Part shown: positions 46,165 through 56,026 of the stretch, one piece after another | Layout: each line of letters starts with the position of its first letter | Numbering within the stretch: position 1 is the stretch's first letter | The notes under the pieces: model-generated | Seen by the model: only the letters and a program-made list of their open reading frames with translations | Told to the model about the DNA's origin: nothing | Database searches by the model: none | Source: Mucilaginibacter pineti | GTDB taxonomy: Bacteria > Bacteroidota > Bacteroidia > Sphingobacteriales > Sphingobacteriaceae | Direction of reading: 5' to 3' | NCBI RefSeq assembly: GCF_900101875.1 | Contig: NZ_FNAI01000006.1 | Span: 301,062-365,061 of the forward strand | DNA: 64,000 nt | Position numbers and translations under genes: made by a program

Positions 46165-46937
46165 TCATGAAACATACCCTGCTATTTTTCACTTGTTTAT
46201 TTATACTTAATGCCGATGCAGCATTTGCCCAAAACAAACACTTTACCACCAGCGGTACCATTGAGTATGAACGCACGGCCAATATGTTTGCCCTGGTAAA
46301 AAAGAAGGTTACCAAAAGCACGCCAGATGCGAAATATTATTACGACGAGTATATAAAACGTGAGCCCCAGTTTAGAAAACTAAAAAGCATCCTCATTTTT
46401 GGAAATAATACGTCCCTATTTACCCCGGTTAAGCCCGAAGAATCTGTTTGGTATAATTACGATAGCCCGATGGCTAACCAGCTTAATATTATTTACAACG
46501 ATTTTAATAATGGTATAAGCATTATTCAGAAAGAGTTTTTTGAGCGTACATTTTTGGTAACCGACAGCATCCGCAAAATAAAATGGAAAATAACTGATGA
46601 AACCCGGGTAATTGCAGGTTACACCTGTCGCAGGGCTAATGGTCTTGTACTCGATTCTGTTTATGTGGTAGCTTTTTACACCGGCGAGATCCCCGTATCC
46701 GGCGGCCCCGAATCATTCGCCGGCTTGCCTGGGATGATATTAGGCGTAGCCGTCCCCCATGAAAACGTAACCTGGTTTGCAACCAAAGTAACCGATTCCA
46801 CCATCGACAGTAAAACACTCACGCCACCCAAACAAGGCAAACCAGTAAACAACCAGGGGCTGTATGATGATATTATGAAAGTAATAAAATCATGGGGCGA
46901 TTATGCCATTGTCGCGCTAAAGGGATATTTACTATAG
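46161..46937 (+). CDS. GLPGLI-family secreted protein (cassette copy 2)
   Basis: 258 residues from ATG 46161, which overlaps the receptor stop as ATGA; an ATG two codons later (46167, MKHTLLFFTCLF) is an equally good start. Signal peptide, then HFTTSGTIEYERTANMFALV, ITDETRVIAGYTCRRANGLV, VVAFYTGEIPVSGGPESFAG and LPGMILGVAVPHENV. It is clearly paralogous to the 42527 gene. It ends directly against the stop of the convergent GH71/99-like gene with no base between them and no visible terminator. Function unknown. Confidence 0.9.
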   Translation: MIMKHTLLFFTCLFILNADAAFAQNKHFTTSGTIEYERTANMFALVKKKVTKSTPDAKYYYDEYIKREPQFRKLKSILIFGNNTSLFTPVKPEESVWYNYDSPMANQLNIIYNDFNNGISIIQKEFFERTFLVTDSIRKIKWKITDETRVIAGYTCRRANGLVLDSVYVVAFYTGEIPVSGGPESFAGLPGMILGVAVPHENVTWFATKVTDSTIDSKTLTPPKQGKPVNNQGLYDDIMKVIKSWGDYAIVALKGYLL

Positions 46938-48197
46938 TTAATTTAACCCGTTAATGATATCCGCGGCCTTATCCACATCCAGCGAGGCCAGGTAGTTATA
47001 AGCCTGCGTAAGCTTTTGCTGAGCTGCCATATTACCCAAGAACTTTTTGCGCAACGTATACCATTTGTATATCAGTTCCAGTTCGATATGGGTATATTTT
47101 ACACCGGTGTATTGCTGTATGGTTATCAAATAATCGAAGTTAAAATCAAGTGTTGGTTCAATGATGGTTCCCTCGCCATAGTCGTTCCAGGTGATGAGCT
47201 GCAGGTATGGGAGTTTGCTGTTTTTGGCCAGGTTGAGGGTGTTTTGCAATGTAGTGGTACCGTTGTTGGCAATAGTGAACAGGTTATTACCCCAGCCGCC
47301 CTCTTTGTAAAAATCATGAAAACCGGGATAGGCACCCGCAAATGCAGTCGCCAGCGTTTTACTCCGGTTATTGTAAAAATCATTTATAGGTGCGGGATCT
47401 GACGCGCCTACCCAAAAAAACTCGCCGCCGCCCGCGCTTCCGGTAACATCTCCCTGGTAAAGTAAGGAGAGCAAACGGGGCTTGGTGGTCAGATCAGCGA
47501 AAGCCTGCTGCCACTCAGTTGCCGACTTTAACCCCTGCGGACCGAAGCAAAGCAACAGCGGCTGACTATTTATGCTGATATACGTACTACTTTTAAAATA
47601 TTGTGATTGCAGGTAGGCCATATCCTGTTTAGCCGCCGTTACCATATCCGTACCGGCCACCTTTTGTACATTTACCAGCGAGGCATCTTCATAACAGATA
47701 CTGAATTGCAGGCCTGCACCAGGTATCCGGCTAAATAAACTATCTGTATTTCTCTTGATGAGCGGATAATCATAAACATTGTGGGTACCGTTCCAATCTG
47801 CAATTACACCGTCGATGCCGGCATACTTCATCAGCAATAATTGATAGTCTATAATATCCCGGTCAGAACTGGCATAGGGGCCGGTCAGGGGGTAATAATG
47901 CGAGGCGATTTGTCGGCGGCCATTAGTTATCACATCCGGGTTTTGATTGGCCATTGTCCAGTGTTGCCCCCACTTGCCCGTACCCGATGTTGTTTTATCC
48001 TCAAACCAGGGCATATAGTGTACAAATACCTTTTGGCTGTTGGTTTTTACAACCGGCTTTGCCGTAGTTTTAACCACAACGGCCGTATCAATTGGCTTAG
48101 TGATAACAGGATCAATAACCGGCGCTGGTGTGGAGCTGCTTTTTGAACAGCTTAACAGCAAAACCAAAACAGAAACAACGGAAAGGTATTTATACAT
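46938..48197 (-). CDS. GH71/GH99-like glycoside hydrolase lipoprotein
   Basis: 419 residues. Lipobox LLLSCSK, a Thr/Pro/Val-rich linker, then VFVHYMPWFEDKTTSGTGKW, ASHYYPLTGPYASSDRDIID, AGIDGVIADWNGTHNVYDYP and a late LITWNDYGEGTIIEPTLDF. The opening HYMPWF and closing N-x-x-GEGT-x-IEP are the marks of the GH71/GH99 relatives (alpha-1,3-glucanases and endo-alpha-mannosidases). The glutamates of the closing motif are the likely catalytic pair. Which activity applies cannot be read. It is the last gene of the leftward PUL2 group, separated from the GH97 gene by a palindromic repeat element. Confidence 0.8.
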   Translation of the reverse strand: MYKYLSVVSVLVLLLSCSKSSSTPAPVIDPVITKPIDTAVVVKTTAKPVVKTNSQKVFVHYMPWFEDKTTSGTGKWGQHWTMANQNPDVITNGRRQIASHYYPLTGPYASSDRDIIDYQLLLMKYAGIDGVIADWNGTHNVYDYPLIKRNTDSLFSRIPGAGLQFSICYEDASLVNVQKVAGTDMVTAAKQDMAYLQSQYFKSSTYISINSQPLLLCFGPQGLKSATEWQQAFADLTTKPRLLSLLYQGDVTGSAGGGEFFWVGASDPAPINDFYNNRSKTLATAFAGAYPGFHDFYKEGGWGNNLFTIANNGTTTLQNTLNLAKNSKLPYLQLITWNDYGEGTIIEPTLDFNFDYLITIQQYTGVKYTHIELELIYKWYTLRKKFLGNMAAQQKLTQAYNYLASLDVDKAADIINGLN

Positions 48198-48222
48198 AAT
48201 TTACAAGATTTAATATTCCAAT

Positions 48223-48324
48223 CTCCCACGAGCTTGTAGCTCCTGGGTATACGGGTTTCAGCTTTCAGCTGAATTAAGCCGGAGGCTTAAACCATGCGCC
48301 CCACGAGCTACAAGCTCGCGGGAG
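48223..48324. repeat. Palindromic dispersed element, CTCCCGCGAG family, copy 2
   Basis: The element runs from CTCCCACGAGCTTGTAGCTC to ACGAGCTACAAGCTCGCGGGAG-type right arm, with an inner TTTCAGCTTTCAGCTGAA. It shares CATGCGCCCCACGAGCTACA with the element at 25380-25492. It sits between the GH97 and GH71/99-like genes and could affect transcript processing or ending there. Confidence 0.78.
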
Positions 48325-48343
48325 GTGATTTATAAGATTTAAT

Positions 48344-50482
48344 TTATTTATACATTTTCAACCCTTTAACATTGCTTGTTGCAGGTTTTATACTGATGGC
48401 CGCGCCGCCACCTTTTGCGAGTGTTATATTCAGCTTTGTACCGGCATTAACCAGGTAGGTATGGATCTGGTAGGCCTCGGGATTTATTTTCCAGTCGGCA
48501 TTATCGGCATCTGCATAAATAGTGGCTATATACTTTTTGCCTTTATCCAAAAATGATAGTGGGATAACTGCCTTGCGGCCATTTTCATCGGTAACCGAAC
48601 CAATAAACCAGTTTGCAGCGCCCTTCTCTTTACGGGCAATGGTGACGTAATCGCCGGGTTCGGCTTCAATAATTTTGGTATCGTCCCAATCAACCGCAAC
48701 ATCCTTTATAAACTGGAAAGCATCCATGTGTTGCTCGTAGTTTTCGGTTAGGTCGGCAGCCATTTGCAGCGGACTATACATGGTAACGTAAAGCGCCAGT
48801 TGTTTGGCTAACGTAGTATGCACCTGCCTGTCGGGTACACCGGCAGCGTAGCCTTTTAATTTAAAAATACCGGGGGTATAATCCATAGGGCCACCCATGA
48901 GGCGGGTAAAGGGCATTATGGTTTCATGCTCGGGATTATTGCCATTGCTAAAAGCGTTATATTCATTACCGCGACCAGCCTCACTTGCCATCCAGTTAGG
49001 ATAGGTGCGTGAGAGGCCAGTGGGCCTTACCGGCTCATGTGCATCCAGCATCACCTGGTGGTCGGCGGATTTCTGGGCCACGCGAATGTAGTGCTCAACC
49101 ATCCATTGCCCGTCATGATGTTCGCCACGAGGGATGATCTTACCTACATAACCGGTTTTTACCGCCGGATAACCAAACTTGTTCATAAAACGAAAAGCAG
49201 TGTCCATCTGGCGTTCATAGTCTGTTGCCGAGCCCGAGGTTTCATTGTGCATGATCATTTTAACCCCTTTTTGTGCGGCGTAGCTGCTTAGTTCCTTAAC
49301 ATCAAAATCGGGGTAAGGGGTGGCAAAATCAAATACATGTTCGGTCCAGTTGCCAAACCATTCTTCCCAGCCACGGTTCCAGCCCTCCACCAGCACCCCG
49401 CCGATACCATTTTTGGCGGCGAAATCAATATAATGCTTTACGTTGGCGGTGTTTGCGCCATGTTTACCGCTTGGCTTAAGGGCGCCGCTGGCATCTACAT
49501 CGTTTATACTATTGGCGTAGTTCCAGGTGCTTTTTCCGGTTTGCATTTCCCACCATACACCCACAAATTTCATAGGTTTTATGTAGGATGGATCCTGAAT
49601 TTTAGATGGTTCATTAAGGTTGAGGATCAGTTTGGACGACAAGATATCTGCCGCCCTATCACTCACTATAATGGTGCGCCAGGGCGTTTTGCATGGGGCT
49701 GCCATATAAGCCTTATTCCCCACGGCATCGGGCACTAAATTGGCCGATAAGGTATAGCTTGCCCTATCCACGTGCAGCTGCATAGAGGTATAATTTACCA
49801 GCGCGGCCTCATGAATGTTGATGTACAGGCCGCCAGCGGTTTTCATCATCAGTGGGGTTTGTACGGCGTACTGATCCGGCACTACACGCACCGCAATATC
49901 TGTAGCGGCTTTGTAAGGCACCCAGGCATCAACCTCACTTAATTTTGAGGTGGTATAACTATACTCGTTGCTGTCATAATCCCCAGGGATCCAAAAGGTT
50001 TTGTGATCGCCGGTAAGGGCAAACTGGGTAAGCTCGTCTGTAACGGTAAAATACCGCAGGTTTGGCTGTTTTGGAAATTCATAACGAAAGCCCACACCAT
50101 CATCAAACACCCTGAAAATGATATCCAGTAACCTGCCGGGTGCATCCTGTTGTTTAAGATGAACCGTGAGCTGCTGGTAATGATTGCGGATCACGCTCAC
50201 TTCACCCCAAACAGGTTTCCAAAGTTCATCTACATTAATTGTTTCGGTGTTGATTACCTGTAAATGCTCATCAAAACCTGTGTCATTCAATAACTTAATA
50301 CCCAACCGTGATGGCTTTACTATGGCCTGCTGGTTAAAACTAACGCTGTATTGCGGGTGGCCTTGTGCATCAGTTGTAAACTCAAGCTTAACTTTACCCT
50401 GGCTTGCGGTAATGTTTTTATCCTGCGCAAGCGCGCTAACAGACAGGGTGCAGCTTAGCAGGTATATATATACTTTTTTCAT
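48344..50482 (-). CDS. GH97 alpha-glucosidase, SusB type
   Basis: 712 residues, signal peptide MKKVYIYLLSCTLSVSALAQ. N-terminal beta super-sandwich (VFDDGVGFRYEFPKQPN, KTFWIPGDYDSNEYSYTTS), then a TIM barrel (KFVGVWWEMQTGKSTWNYAN, GVLVEGWNRGWEEWFGNWT). Glutamates in MHNETSG, DAHEPVRPTG, NWMASEAG and GRGNE are spaced 69, 18 and 6 residues apart. That equals the spacing of Glu439, Glu508, Glu526 and Glu532 of SusB as I recall them. This supports the inverting, calcium-dependent alpha-glucosidase branch rather than the retaining alpha-galactosidase branch, which uses an Asp nucleophile. It probably releases glucose in the periplasm. Confidence 0.93.
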   Translation of the reverse strand: MKKVYIYLLSCTLSVSALAQDKNITASQGKVKLEFTTDAQGHPQYSVSFNQQAIVKPSRLGIKLLNDTGFDEHLQVINTETINVDELWKPVWGEVSVIRNHYQQLTVHLKQQDAPGRLLDIIFRVFDDGVGFRYEFPKQPNLRYFTVTDELTQFALTGDHKTFWIPGDYDSNEYSYTTSKLSEVDAWVPYKAATDIAVRVVPDQYAVQTPLMMKTAGGLYINIHEAALVNYTSMQLHVDRASYTLSANLVPDAVGNKAYMAAPCKTPWRTIIVSDRAADILSSKLILNLNEPSKIQDPSYIKPMKFVGVWWEMQTGKSTWNYANSINDVDASGALKPSGKHGANTANVKHYIDFAAKNGIGGVLVEGWNRGWEEWFGNWTEHVFDFATPYPDFDVKELSSYAAQKGVKMIMHNETSGSATDYERQMDTAFRFMNKFGYPAVKTGYVGKIIPRGEHHDGQWMVEHYIRVAQKSADHQVMLDAHEPVRPTGLSRTYPNWMASEAGRGNEYNAFSNGNNPEHETIMPFTRLMGGPMDYTPGIFKLKGYAAGVPDRQVHTTLAKQLALYVTMYSPLQMAADLTENYEQHMDAFQFIKDVAVDWDDTKIIEAEPGDYVTIARKEKGAANWFIGSVTDENGRKAVIPLSFLDKGKKYIATIYADADNADWKINPEAYQIHTYLVNAGTKLNITLAKGGGAAISIKPATSNVKGLKMYK

Positions 50483-50568
50483 TTATGATTTTGTTATGGA
50501 TAAAGCGCAAGCGCGCCATGCCGAACAGGGCAATAGTTGTCCACGGCCTCTTATCGCTATGAGGAATA

Positions 50569-50600
50569 AAAGTGTAAAGCCATTAATGGCCTTACACTTT
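50569..50600. terminator. 32-base intercistronic hairpin between susD and GH97 gene (PUL2)
   Basis: AAAGTGTAAAGCCATT and AATGGCCTTACACTTT are inverted copies with one mismatch and no spacer. It lies 14 bases after the susD stop on the minus strand. Only a short T-rich tail follows. It may partly terminate, or protect the 3' end of the upstream susCD message, so that transporter and enzyme levels differ. Confidence 0.6.
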
Positions 50601-50613
50601 AAGTTGAGATCTG

Positions 50614-52440
50614 CTATTTATAGCCCGCGCTTTGTACAATTTTACCGTTAGAATTAATTTCGTCAAGCGGGATGGGCCATACGTATGATTTGCTGTCGTC
50701 CCATTGGAAATTACCGCTCAAATTCATTGCAGTTTTGTAATAGGTTGCTTCTGATTTACCTATGCGCCAGCGGCAAACGTCAAACCACCAGCTGCCTTCG
50801 TTAAACAGCTCGGCCCAACGCTCGTAGTATAAAGGGTTGTTGCCAAGCACCGGGTCATTTATGGCCGATGTTTTATCGGTTAATGATTTATAATCAATAG
50901 GCGATGCCGCATCTATTGGCAAATTATAAGCCCTGCGTTTTACCTTATTTAAATATTCAAGCGCGGTACCCACATCACCTGATCCTTTAGCGGCTTCGGC
51001 ATATAACAGGTATACATCGGCTAAACGCAGCAGGTAAAAGTTCCAGGCATCGGCAATTGAATTGGTGGGCGCATTGCCGTTGCCATTGCCTTCGTTGTAC
51101 AAGGTGGGCGCGTATTTTCTTACGCTCCATCCGTATACATCGGTATTATTAGCCAGCCCGTTGGGTTTTGCGGCAGGCGCCCAATGCACACCATCAAACT
51201 TTAATGAATCTAACCAGGGTTGAATACCGTTCACATACAGGCGCGGATCGGCGGTTTTGGCCGTGCGTACCAATGCAGCCTGTGTTTTATAAGCAGGGTC
51301 CATAATTTTCTCCGGATTGGCATAACTTGGATCTTTGCCGGTGTATTTAGGATTATTGACCAGATTATAGGCCGTGCCCAAAGGATAGCCGAAACGCAGC
51401 ACATTCTGATCGTGCATAAACTCGTTACCATAACCCAGCGCAAAGGCGTTTTCTACCTTACCATCGCCGCCTAATGCCCATGGTGCCCATATCAGTCCAT
51501 TAATGGCTGTAGCGTTGGCCGCATCGCTGTAAATACCGTACCCACCTTTTGAGTCGTTATCGATATTAAGCTCAAACAACGATTCTTCATTAAACTCATT
51601 GGCTGTGTTGCCGCCAAACGCGTCGCTGTATTTGCTGAACGGCATTAACGATTTGCCGCTGTGCTGTATAACATCAAGTAAAGTGGTTTTGGCATTTGTC
51701 CAATCCTGGGTATATACATAGGCCTTACCTAACTGGCCTTTAGCGCTCCACTCAGTAACACGACCAATATCATTACCTGTCCAAACTTTGCCTTTCAACA
51801 GATCGGCGGATTTTTTAAGGTCGTTTTCAATTAAATCCCAAACCTCTTTTACGCTTGAACGGGCCTTTTGCGTACCGGCCAGATCAGTAGGAGAAACATC
51901 ATAAATAGGCACGCCCAATTTATCGCCGCCAGCACCGCCGGCAGATATGTAGCTTTCACCAAATAAGGTTTCCAGCTGCATGTAGTAGTAACCGCGTAAA
52001 AAGTAAGCCTGTCCAAGTATAGCGTCGGCATCGGCTTTATCAGTTGCTTTAGCGTAATGGGCATTAAAAAATGCAACTGCGGCAATTGTTGTATTACAGT
52101 TTTTTACACCTGTAAAAAGGGTTTTCCACGCACCGGTAGAAAACGAGTTGGTGATGGACAGGTTGGTATTGGCCATTTCGTTCCAACCAGCATCGCCGCC
52201 ATACATGGAGTTTACGGTGTGCATACTGTTTGATAATGCCTTTGGCAAAAAGTTAAAGCCCAGATAATTCTGATCGCGCAGGTTTGAATAACCCGCCGCC
52301 AGTACGCTGTTTAAATCGGCTATACTTTGCGGATAGGCATTGGTTGAGTACTTATCCGTAGGTGCAACATTCAGGGGACTCTTTTTACAACCCGATACTA
52401 TTGACAGTGCCAGTATTGCTATATATATTTTCTTATACAT
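50614..52440 (-). CDS. RagB/SusD-family glycan-binding outer-membrane lipoprotein (PUL2)
   Basis: 608 residues. Lipobox VSGCKKS, then the SusD fold: ILGQAYFLRGYYYMQLETLF, then GGDKLGVPIYDVSPTDLAGT. The C-terminal block has NFYLLRLADVYLLYAEAAKG, LNKVKRRAYNLP and YYERWAELFNEGSWWFDVCRW. It ends with WPIPLDEINSNGKIVQSAGY, a typical SusD ending. It pairs with the SusC encoded 24 bases upstream. With a GH97 and a GH71/99-like enzyme downstream, an alpha-glucan ligand is the leading inference. Confidence 0.95.
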   Translation of the reverse strand: MYKKIYIAILALSIVSGCKKSPLNVAPTDKYSTNAYPQSIADLNSVLAAGYSNLRDQNYLGFNFLPKALSNSMHTVNSMYGGDAGWNEMANTNLSITNSFSTGAWKTLFTGVKNCNTTIAAVAFFNAHYAKATDKADADAILGQAYFLRGYYYMQLETLFGESYISAGGAGGDKLGVPIYDVSPTDLAGTQKARSSVKEVWDLIENDLKKSADLLKGKVWTGNDIGRVTEWSAKGQLGKAYVYTQDWTNAKTTLLDVIQHSGKSLMPFSKYSDAFGGNTANEFNEESLFELNIDNDSKGGYGIYSDAANATAINGLIWAPWALGGDGKVENAFALGYGNEFMHDQNVLRFGYPLGTAYNLVNNPKYTGKDPSYANPEKIMDPAYKTQAALVRTAKTADPRLYVNGIQPWLDSLKFDGVHWAPAAKPNGLANNTDVYGWSVRKYAPTLYNEGNGNGNAPTNSIADAWNFYLLRLADVYLLYAEAAKGSGDVGTALEYLNKVKRRAYNLPIDAASPIDYKSLTDKTSAINDPVLGNNPLYYERWAELFNEGSWWFDVCRWRIGKSEATYYKTAMNLSGNFQWDDSKSYVWPIPLDEINSNGKIVQSAGYK

Positions 52441-52464
52441 TTCGGTAAATTTTGATGGTTAGCA

Positions 52465-55400
52465 TTAAAAAGTTAGATCTAAACCTGCTGAATAGATACG
52501 GGCCTGCGGATACTGCGAAACCTGGTCTATACCGCGGGTTGTTACACCATAGCCTGTAGGCGATGAAGCAAAGCCCAGCTCGGGATCAAGACCGGTGTAT
52601 TTGGTAATAGTGAACACATTATTGGCCATTACAAAGATCCTTGCCCCCTTAACTTTTATGTGTGATAGCATTTGCGCCGGGAAGCTGTAACCAATTTGCA
52701 GGTTTTTAAGCTTCAGGTAATTACCGCTTTCCACAAAGTAGCTGTTAACCGATGAATAATTTTTATTTTGATCGGTAGCTGTGATGCCTGTATTATCAAT
52801 TACACCAATACGCGGTTGCGAAGTAAGGCCGTTGCTGCCCAAAAACGACGCGCCAAAGATCTGGCTTGTAGTGTTACCATCAGAAAAAGGGAACTGGGTA
52901 TAGGCTTTAACACCATTGTATAATTGCACACCGGCTACGCCGTTAAACAACATGGCTACATCAAACCCTTTATAGTTAAAGCGCATGTTTAAACCGTACA
53001 CCAGTTTAGGATTAGGGTTGCCTAACACCTGGCGGTCGGCATCGGTAATGTTGCCATCACCAGTAAGGTCCTGATAGTGCAGATCGCCAGCGCGGGCTAC
53101 GTGTCCGTCAACCTTTTGATTTGCGGCTTCGGCGTCTGTTTTAAAAATCCCCAATACTTTATACCCGTAGAATGAACCGAATGGCAAACCTGCCTTAGTA
53201 ATAGTAAGCGATTGATTTGGTGTGGCACTAAACCCGGCATCGCCAAAGCTGTAGTAGTTAAAACCATCCTGTATGCTGCTGGTAGCAACGCCATCGAGCT
53301 TGGTAACTTTGTTTTTATTGAAACCGGCGGTAGCGCTAATGTCATAACCAAAACCATTGGCCGATTGATTTTTGAAACCTACCATGATATCAATACCCCT
53401 GTTATTCACCCTGCCCACATTGGCCAGGAAAGGCTGCGTAAAGCCCGAGCTTACCGATAATGGTATGCCGTAAAGCATATCCTTGGTGTTTTTGTTAAAA
53501 TACTCCAGGGTAAAATAAAGCTTGCCGTTAAAGGCTTCTCCATCTAAACCAATATTTGTTTCGGTAACGGTTTCCCAATGTAATGCGGGGTTTGGTACTG
53601 CGTTAATTGAATTGGCAATCACCAGCGGACCGCCCGGAGAAAAATTCTGCGCGCCTGAAGCTATGCCCTGGCTGGCCAAAAACTGGCTATAGGTAGATAC
53701 AAATGAATACTGACCAATATTGCTATTACCCAATGAACCGTAGCTGCCACGTAATTTTAACAGGTTAATAACCGGAATAGCTTTGAAGAAACCTTCCTCG
53801 CTGATATTCCACCCTGCGGATACGGCTGGGAATGTACCTTTCTGACGGTCAGGACCGAAGGTGGTAAAGTTTTCATCCTGCCTTACTGAGCCCGAGATGT
53901 AATACTTGCCGTTGAAGTTATAGTTCAACCTTGCAAATTCAGATTTTATGAGTCCGTTTGGATCATAGTGACCATTAAGCGTTAAGTTTGAACCGGAGGT
54001 TTGTACGAATGAGTAACCTGGCAAGCCTACTGAGCTTTCAATACCGGTAATGTTGTTGTACTTGTTAATGATCTGTTCAAAACCGGCAATTACGTTAAGG
54101 TGGTGCTTACCATAGCTTTGATCATAAGTAAGTACATAGTTGGTTAACAATTGGGTGCTTTGAATTTCAGATTTGGTAAGCGAGTTGGTACCGATACCTA
54201 CTTTACCTATTGAAAATTTATCCTGGAAATAATCCTGGTTCTCCAGGTAATAATTATAGCTGAAATTACTGCGGAAGCTTAAATTAAGCGGCAGTTTAAT
54301 TTCTGCATAAAAATTTGTTTGTAGGTTATTTTTAAAGTTCTGCGCGTCGGCAAAGTGAGCTGTACCAACCGGGTTAGGGCCGCCAAACTGCGATACCTGC
54401 CCGTAGCCTTGCGGCACTATCCCAAACTGACCGTATTTATCATAAACCGGAATAATTGGTAACGTACGGAAAGGCGCATTATGCAGCTGTGCTTCTGAAC
54501 CTACAGGCGGCGAAGTTTTACGCTGCGAAAAGGCAATCTGCTCGCCTACTTTTAAAAAGCTGCTCAGCTTGTAATCGGTGTTAATACGTAAGCCAGCTAT
54601 ATTGGAGTAGTTTTTAATGTAGATTCCTTTTTGATCGTTATAAAAACCCGATAACAGGTAGTTTACAATAGGCGATGAACCCGAGATAGATAAATTATAG
54701 TTTTGCTCATAAGCATCGCCGTACAAGGCTTTTACCCAGTCGGTATTGGCTAAGGTATCAATGCCTGCTTTAGGTGTTCCGTTGGCTTCGTTAAAATAGG
54801 TAGGGTGCAGGATGTTCTGTAATTTTATAAAATCATTCTTATCCAGCAGTTTTATAAGTTTTGGTTTGGTGATACCATAACGTGCGCTGAAATTGATAAC
54901 CGGCTTATCTGAATTACCTTTCTTGGTGGTAATTAAAATAACACCGCCCGCCGCTGCCGAACCATAAATGGCCGCCGCTGCTGCATCTTTCAATACATCT
55001 ATTGATGCTATATCCTGTACGTTTATGTTATTGCCATCGGGTACCCTTACACCATCAACAATGTAAAGCGGGTTGGGCTGATGTAATGAAGCTACCCCGC
55101 GAATAATGATGGTTGGCGTAGCATCTGGCGCACTTGAGTTTTTAACAATATCCACGCCTGCTACTCTGCCTTGTAATGCTTCAGTTGGATTGGTTATAGG
55201 TTGATTTTTAAATATATCGCCCTTAATGGAAGCTATGGAACCTGTAATATCTTTACGTTTTTGGGTACCGTAACCTACTACCACAACTTCGTTCAGCTGG
55301 CGCTGATCTTCAAGCAGGGTAACATTGATACTGGTTTGGCTGCCTACGGTTATTTCCTGCTTAACATAGCCCAACATACTGAACACCAGTTTTGCTGTAC

Positions 55401-55608
55401 TGTTATCAACCGCTATGGTATAATCGCCTTTTGCGTTGGAGATGGTTCCTTTGGTTGTGCCGCTTATGGTAATGTTAACGCCGGGAAGCGGGGCACCTTG
55501 CCCATCGGTGATTTTGCCCGAAACTGATACCTGTGCATAGGAGGCCAGGGATAGCAGCAAAAACAAAGGACAAAAAAGTAATTTCTGTAGTAATTGTTTT
55601 TTATACAT
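52465..55608 (-). CDS. SusC/RagA-family TonB-linked outer-membrane transporter (PUL2)
   Basis: 1,047 residues. Signal peptide (LLSLASYAQ), carboxypeptidase-like domain (VSGKITDGQGAPLPGVNITI), NEVVVVGYGTQKRKDITGSI, plug (DATPTIIIRGVASLHQPNPL, VLKDAAAAAIYGSAAAGGVI) and a long barrel. It imports oligosaccharides together with the SusD encoded next. It differs clearly from the PUL1 SusC in the barrel and is not a recent duplicate. No N-terminal STN signalling domain is present, so control is not through an anti-sigma factor. Confidence 0.96.
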   Translation of the reverse strand: MYKKQLLQKLLFCPLFLLLSLASYAQVSVSGKITDGQGAPLPGVNITISGTTKGTISNAKGDYTIAVDNSTAKLVFSMLGYVKQEITVGSQTSINVTLLEDQRQLNEVVVVGYGTQKRKDITGSIASIKGDIFKNQPITNPTEALQGRVAGVDIVKNSSAPDATPTIIIRGVASLHQPNPLYIVDGVRVPDGNNINVQDIASIDVLKDAAAAAIYGSAAAGGVILITTKKGNSDKPVINFSARYGITKPKLIKLLDKNDFIKLQNILHPTYFNEANGTPKAGIDTLANTDWVKALYGDAYEQNYNLSISGSSPIVNYLLSGFYNDQKGIYIKNYSNIAGLRINTDYKLSSFLKVGEQIAFSQRKTSPPVGSEAQLHNAPFRTLPIIPVYDKYGQFGIVPQGYGQVSQFGGPNPVGTAHFADAQNFKNNLQTNFYAEIKLPLNLSFRSNFSYNYYLENQDYFQDKFSIGKVGIGTNSLTKSEIQSTQLLTNYVLTYDQSYGKHHLNVIAGFEQIINKYNNITGIESSVGLPGYSFVQTSGSNLTLNGHYDPNGLIKSEFARLNYNFNGKYYISGSVRQDENFTTFGPDRQKGTFPAVSAGWNISEEGFFKAIPVINLLKLRGSYGSLGNSNIGQYSFVSTYSQFLASQGIASGAQNFSPGGPLVIANSINAVPNPALHWETVTETNIGLDGEAFNGKLYFTLEYFNKNTKDMLYGIPLSVSSGFTQPFLANVGRVNNRGIDIMVGFKNQSANGFGYDISATAGFNKNKVTKLDGVATSSIQDGFNYYSFGDAGFSATPNQSLTITKAGLPFGSFYGYKVLGIFKTDAEAANQKVDGHVARAGDLHYQDLTGDGNITDADRQVLGNPNPKLVYGLNMRFNYKGFDVAMLFNGVAGVQLYNGVKAYTQFPFSDGNTTSQIFGASFLGSNGLTSQPRIGVIDNTGITATDQNKNYSSVNSYFVESGNYLKLKNLQIGYSFPAQMLSHIKVKGARIFVMANNVFTITKYTGLDPELGFASSPTGYGVTTRGIDQVSQYPQARIYSAGLDLTF

Positions 55609-56026
55609 AATAGTTTGATTTAGATTTTTTTGATTTGGTTAGTGATTGGTAGTTTGAAGGATTTTTGTCAGCCGGAAAATAACCGGGCTTTAACGGCCGA
55701 TAAGCTCCCGGCACTTTTGGGGCAAAATAAATCGCATACAAAAAAGCGCTTCAATAATCGCCCTGATCTTTGATACATATTCATAACAATAAAAAAACTT
55801 AAACAGGTAATTGGTTTATAAATTGGCGGCACCAAACTGTATTGGCTGCGGCACAATTACAATATCAAAGAGAGGGGATTAATACGTTTACAGCAAGTTT
55901 CAAAAACAAAATATAAACAAGTTGGGAGTATATATAATATAACAATCTGACAATCAATTACATATTAACTATTGTGGAACTGAAAAATATAAACCTTATA
56001 TAACAAAAAAATAAGCTGACATGGGT
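55609..56026. other. PUL2 promoter gap without genes
   Basis: The 418 bases between the regulator stop and the susC start are AT-rich. A GC-richer patch near 55670-55720 has imperfect hairpins around CCGGAAAATAACCGG. I see no exact minus-strand TAnnTTTG box, no GTGTACAA site and no RNA gene. It should contain the PUL2 promoter. Confidence 0.4.
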
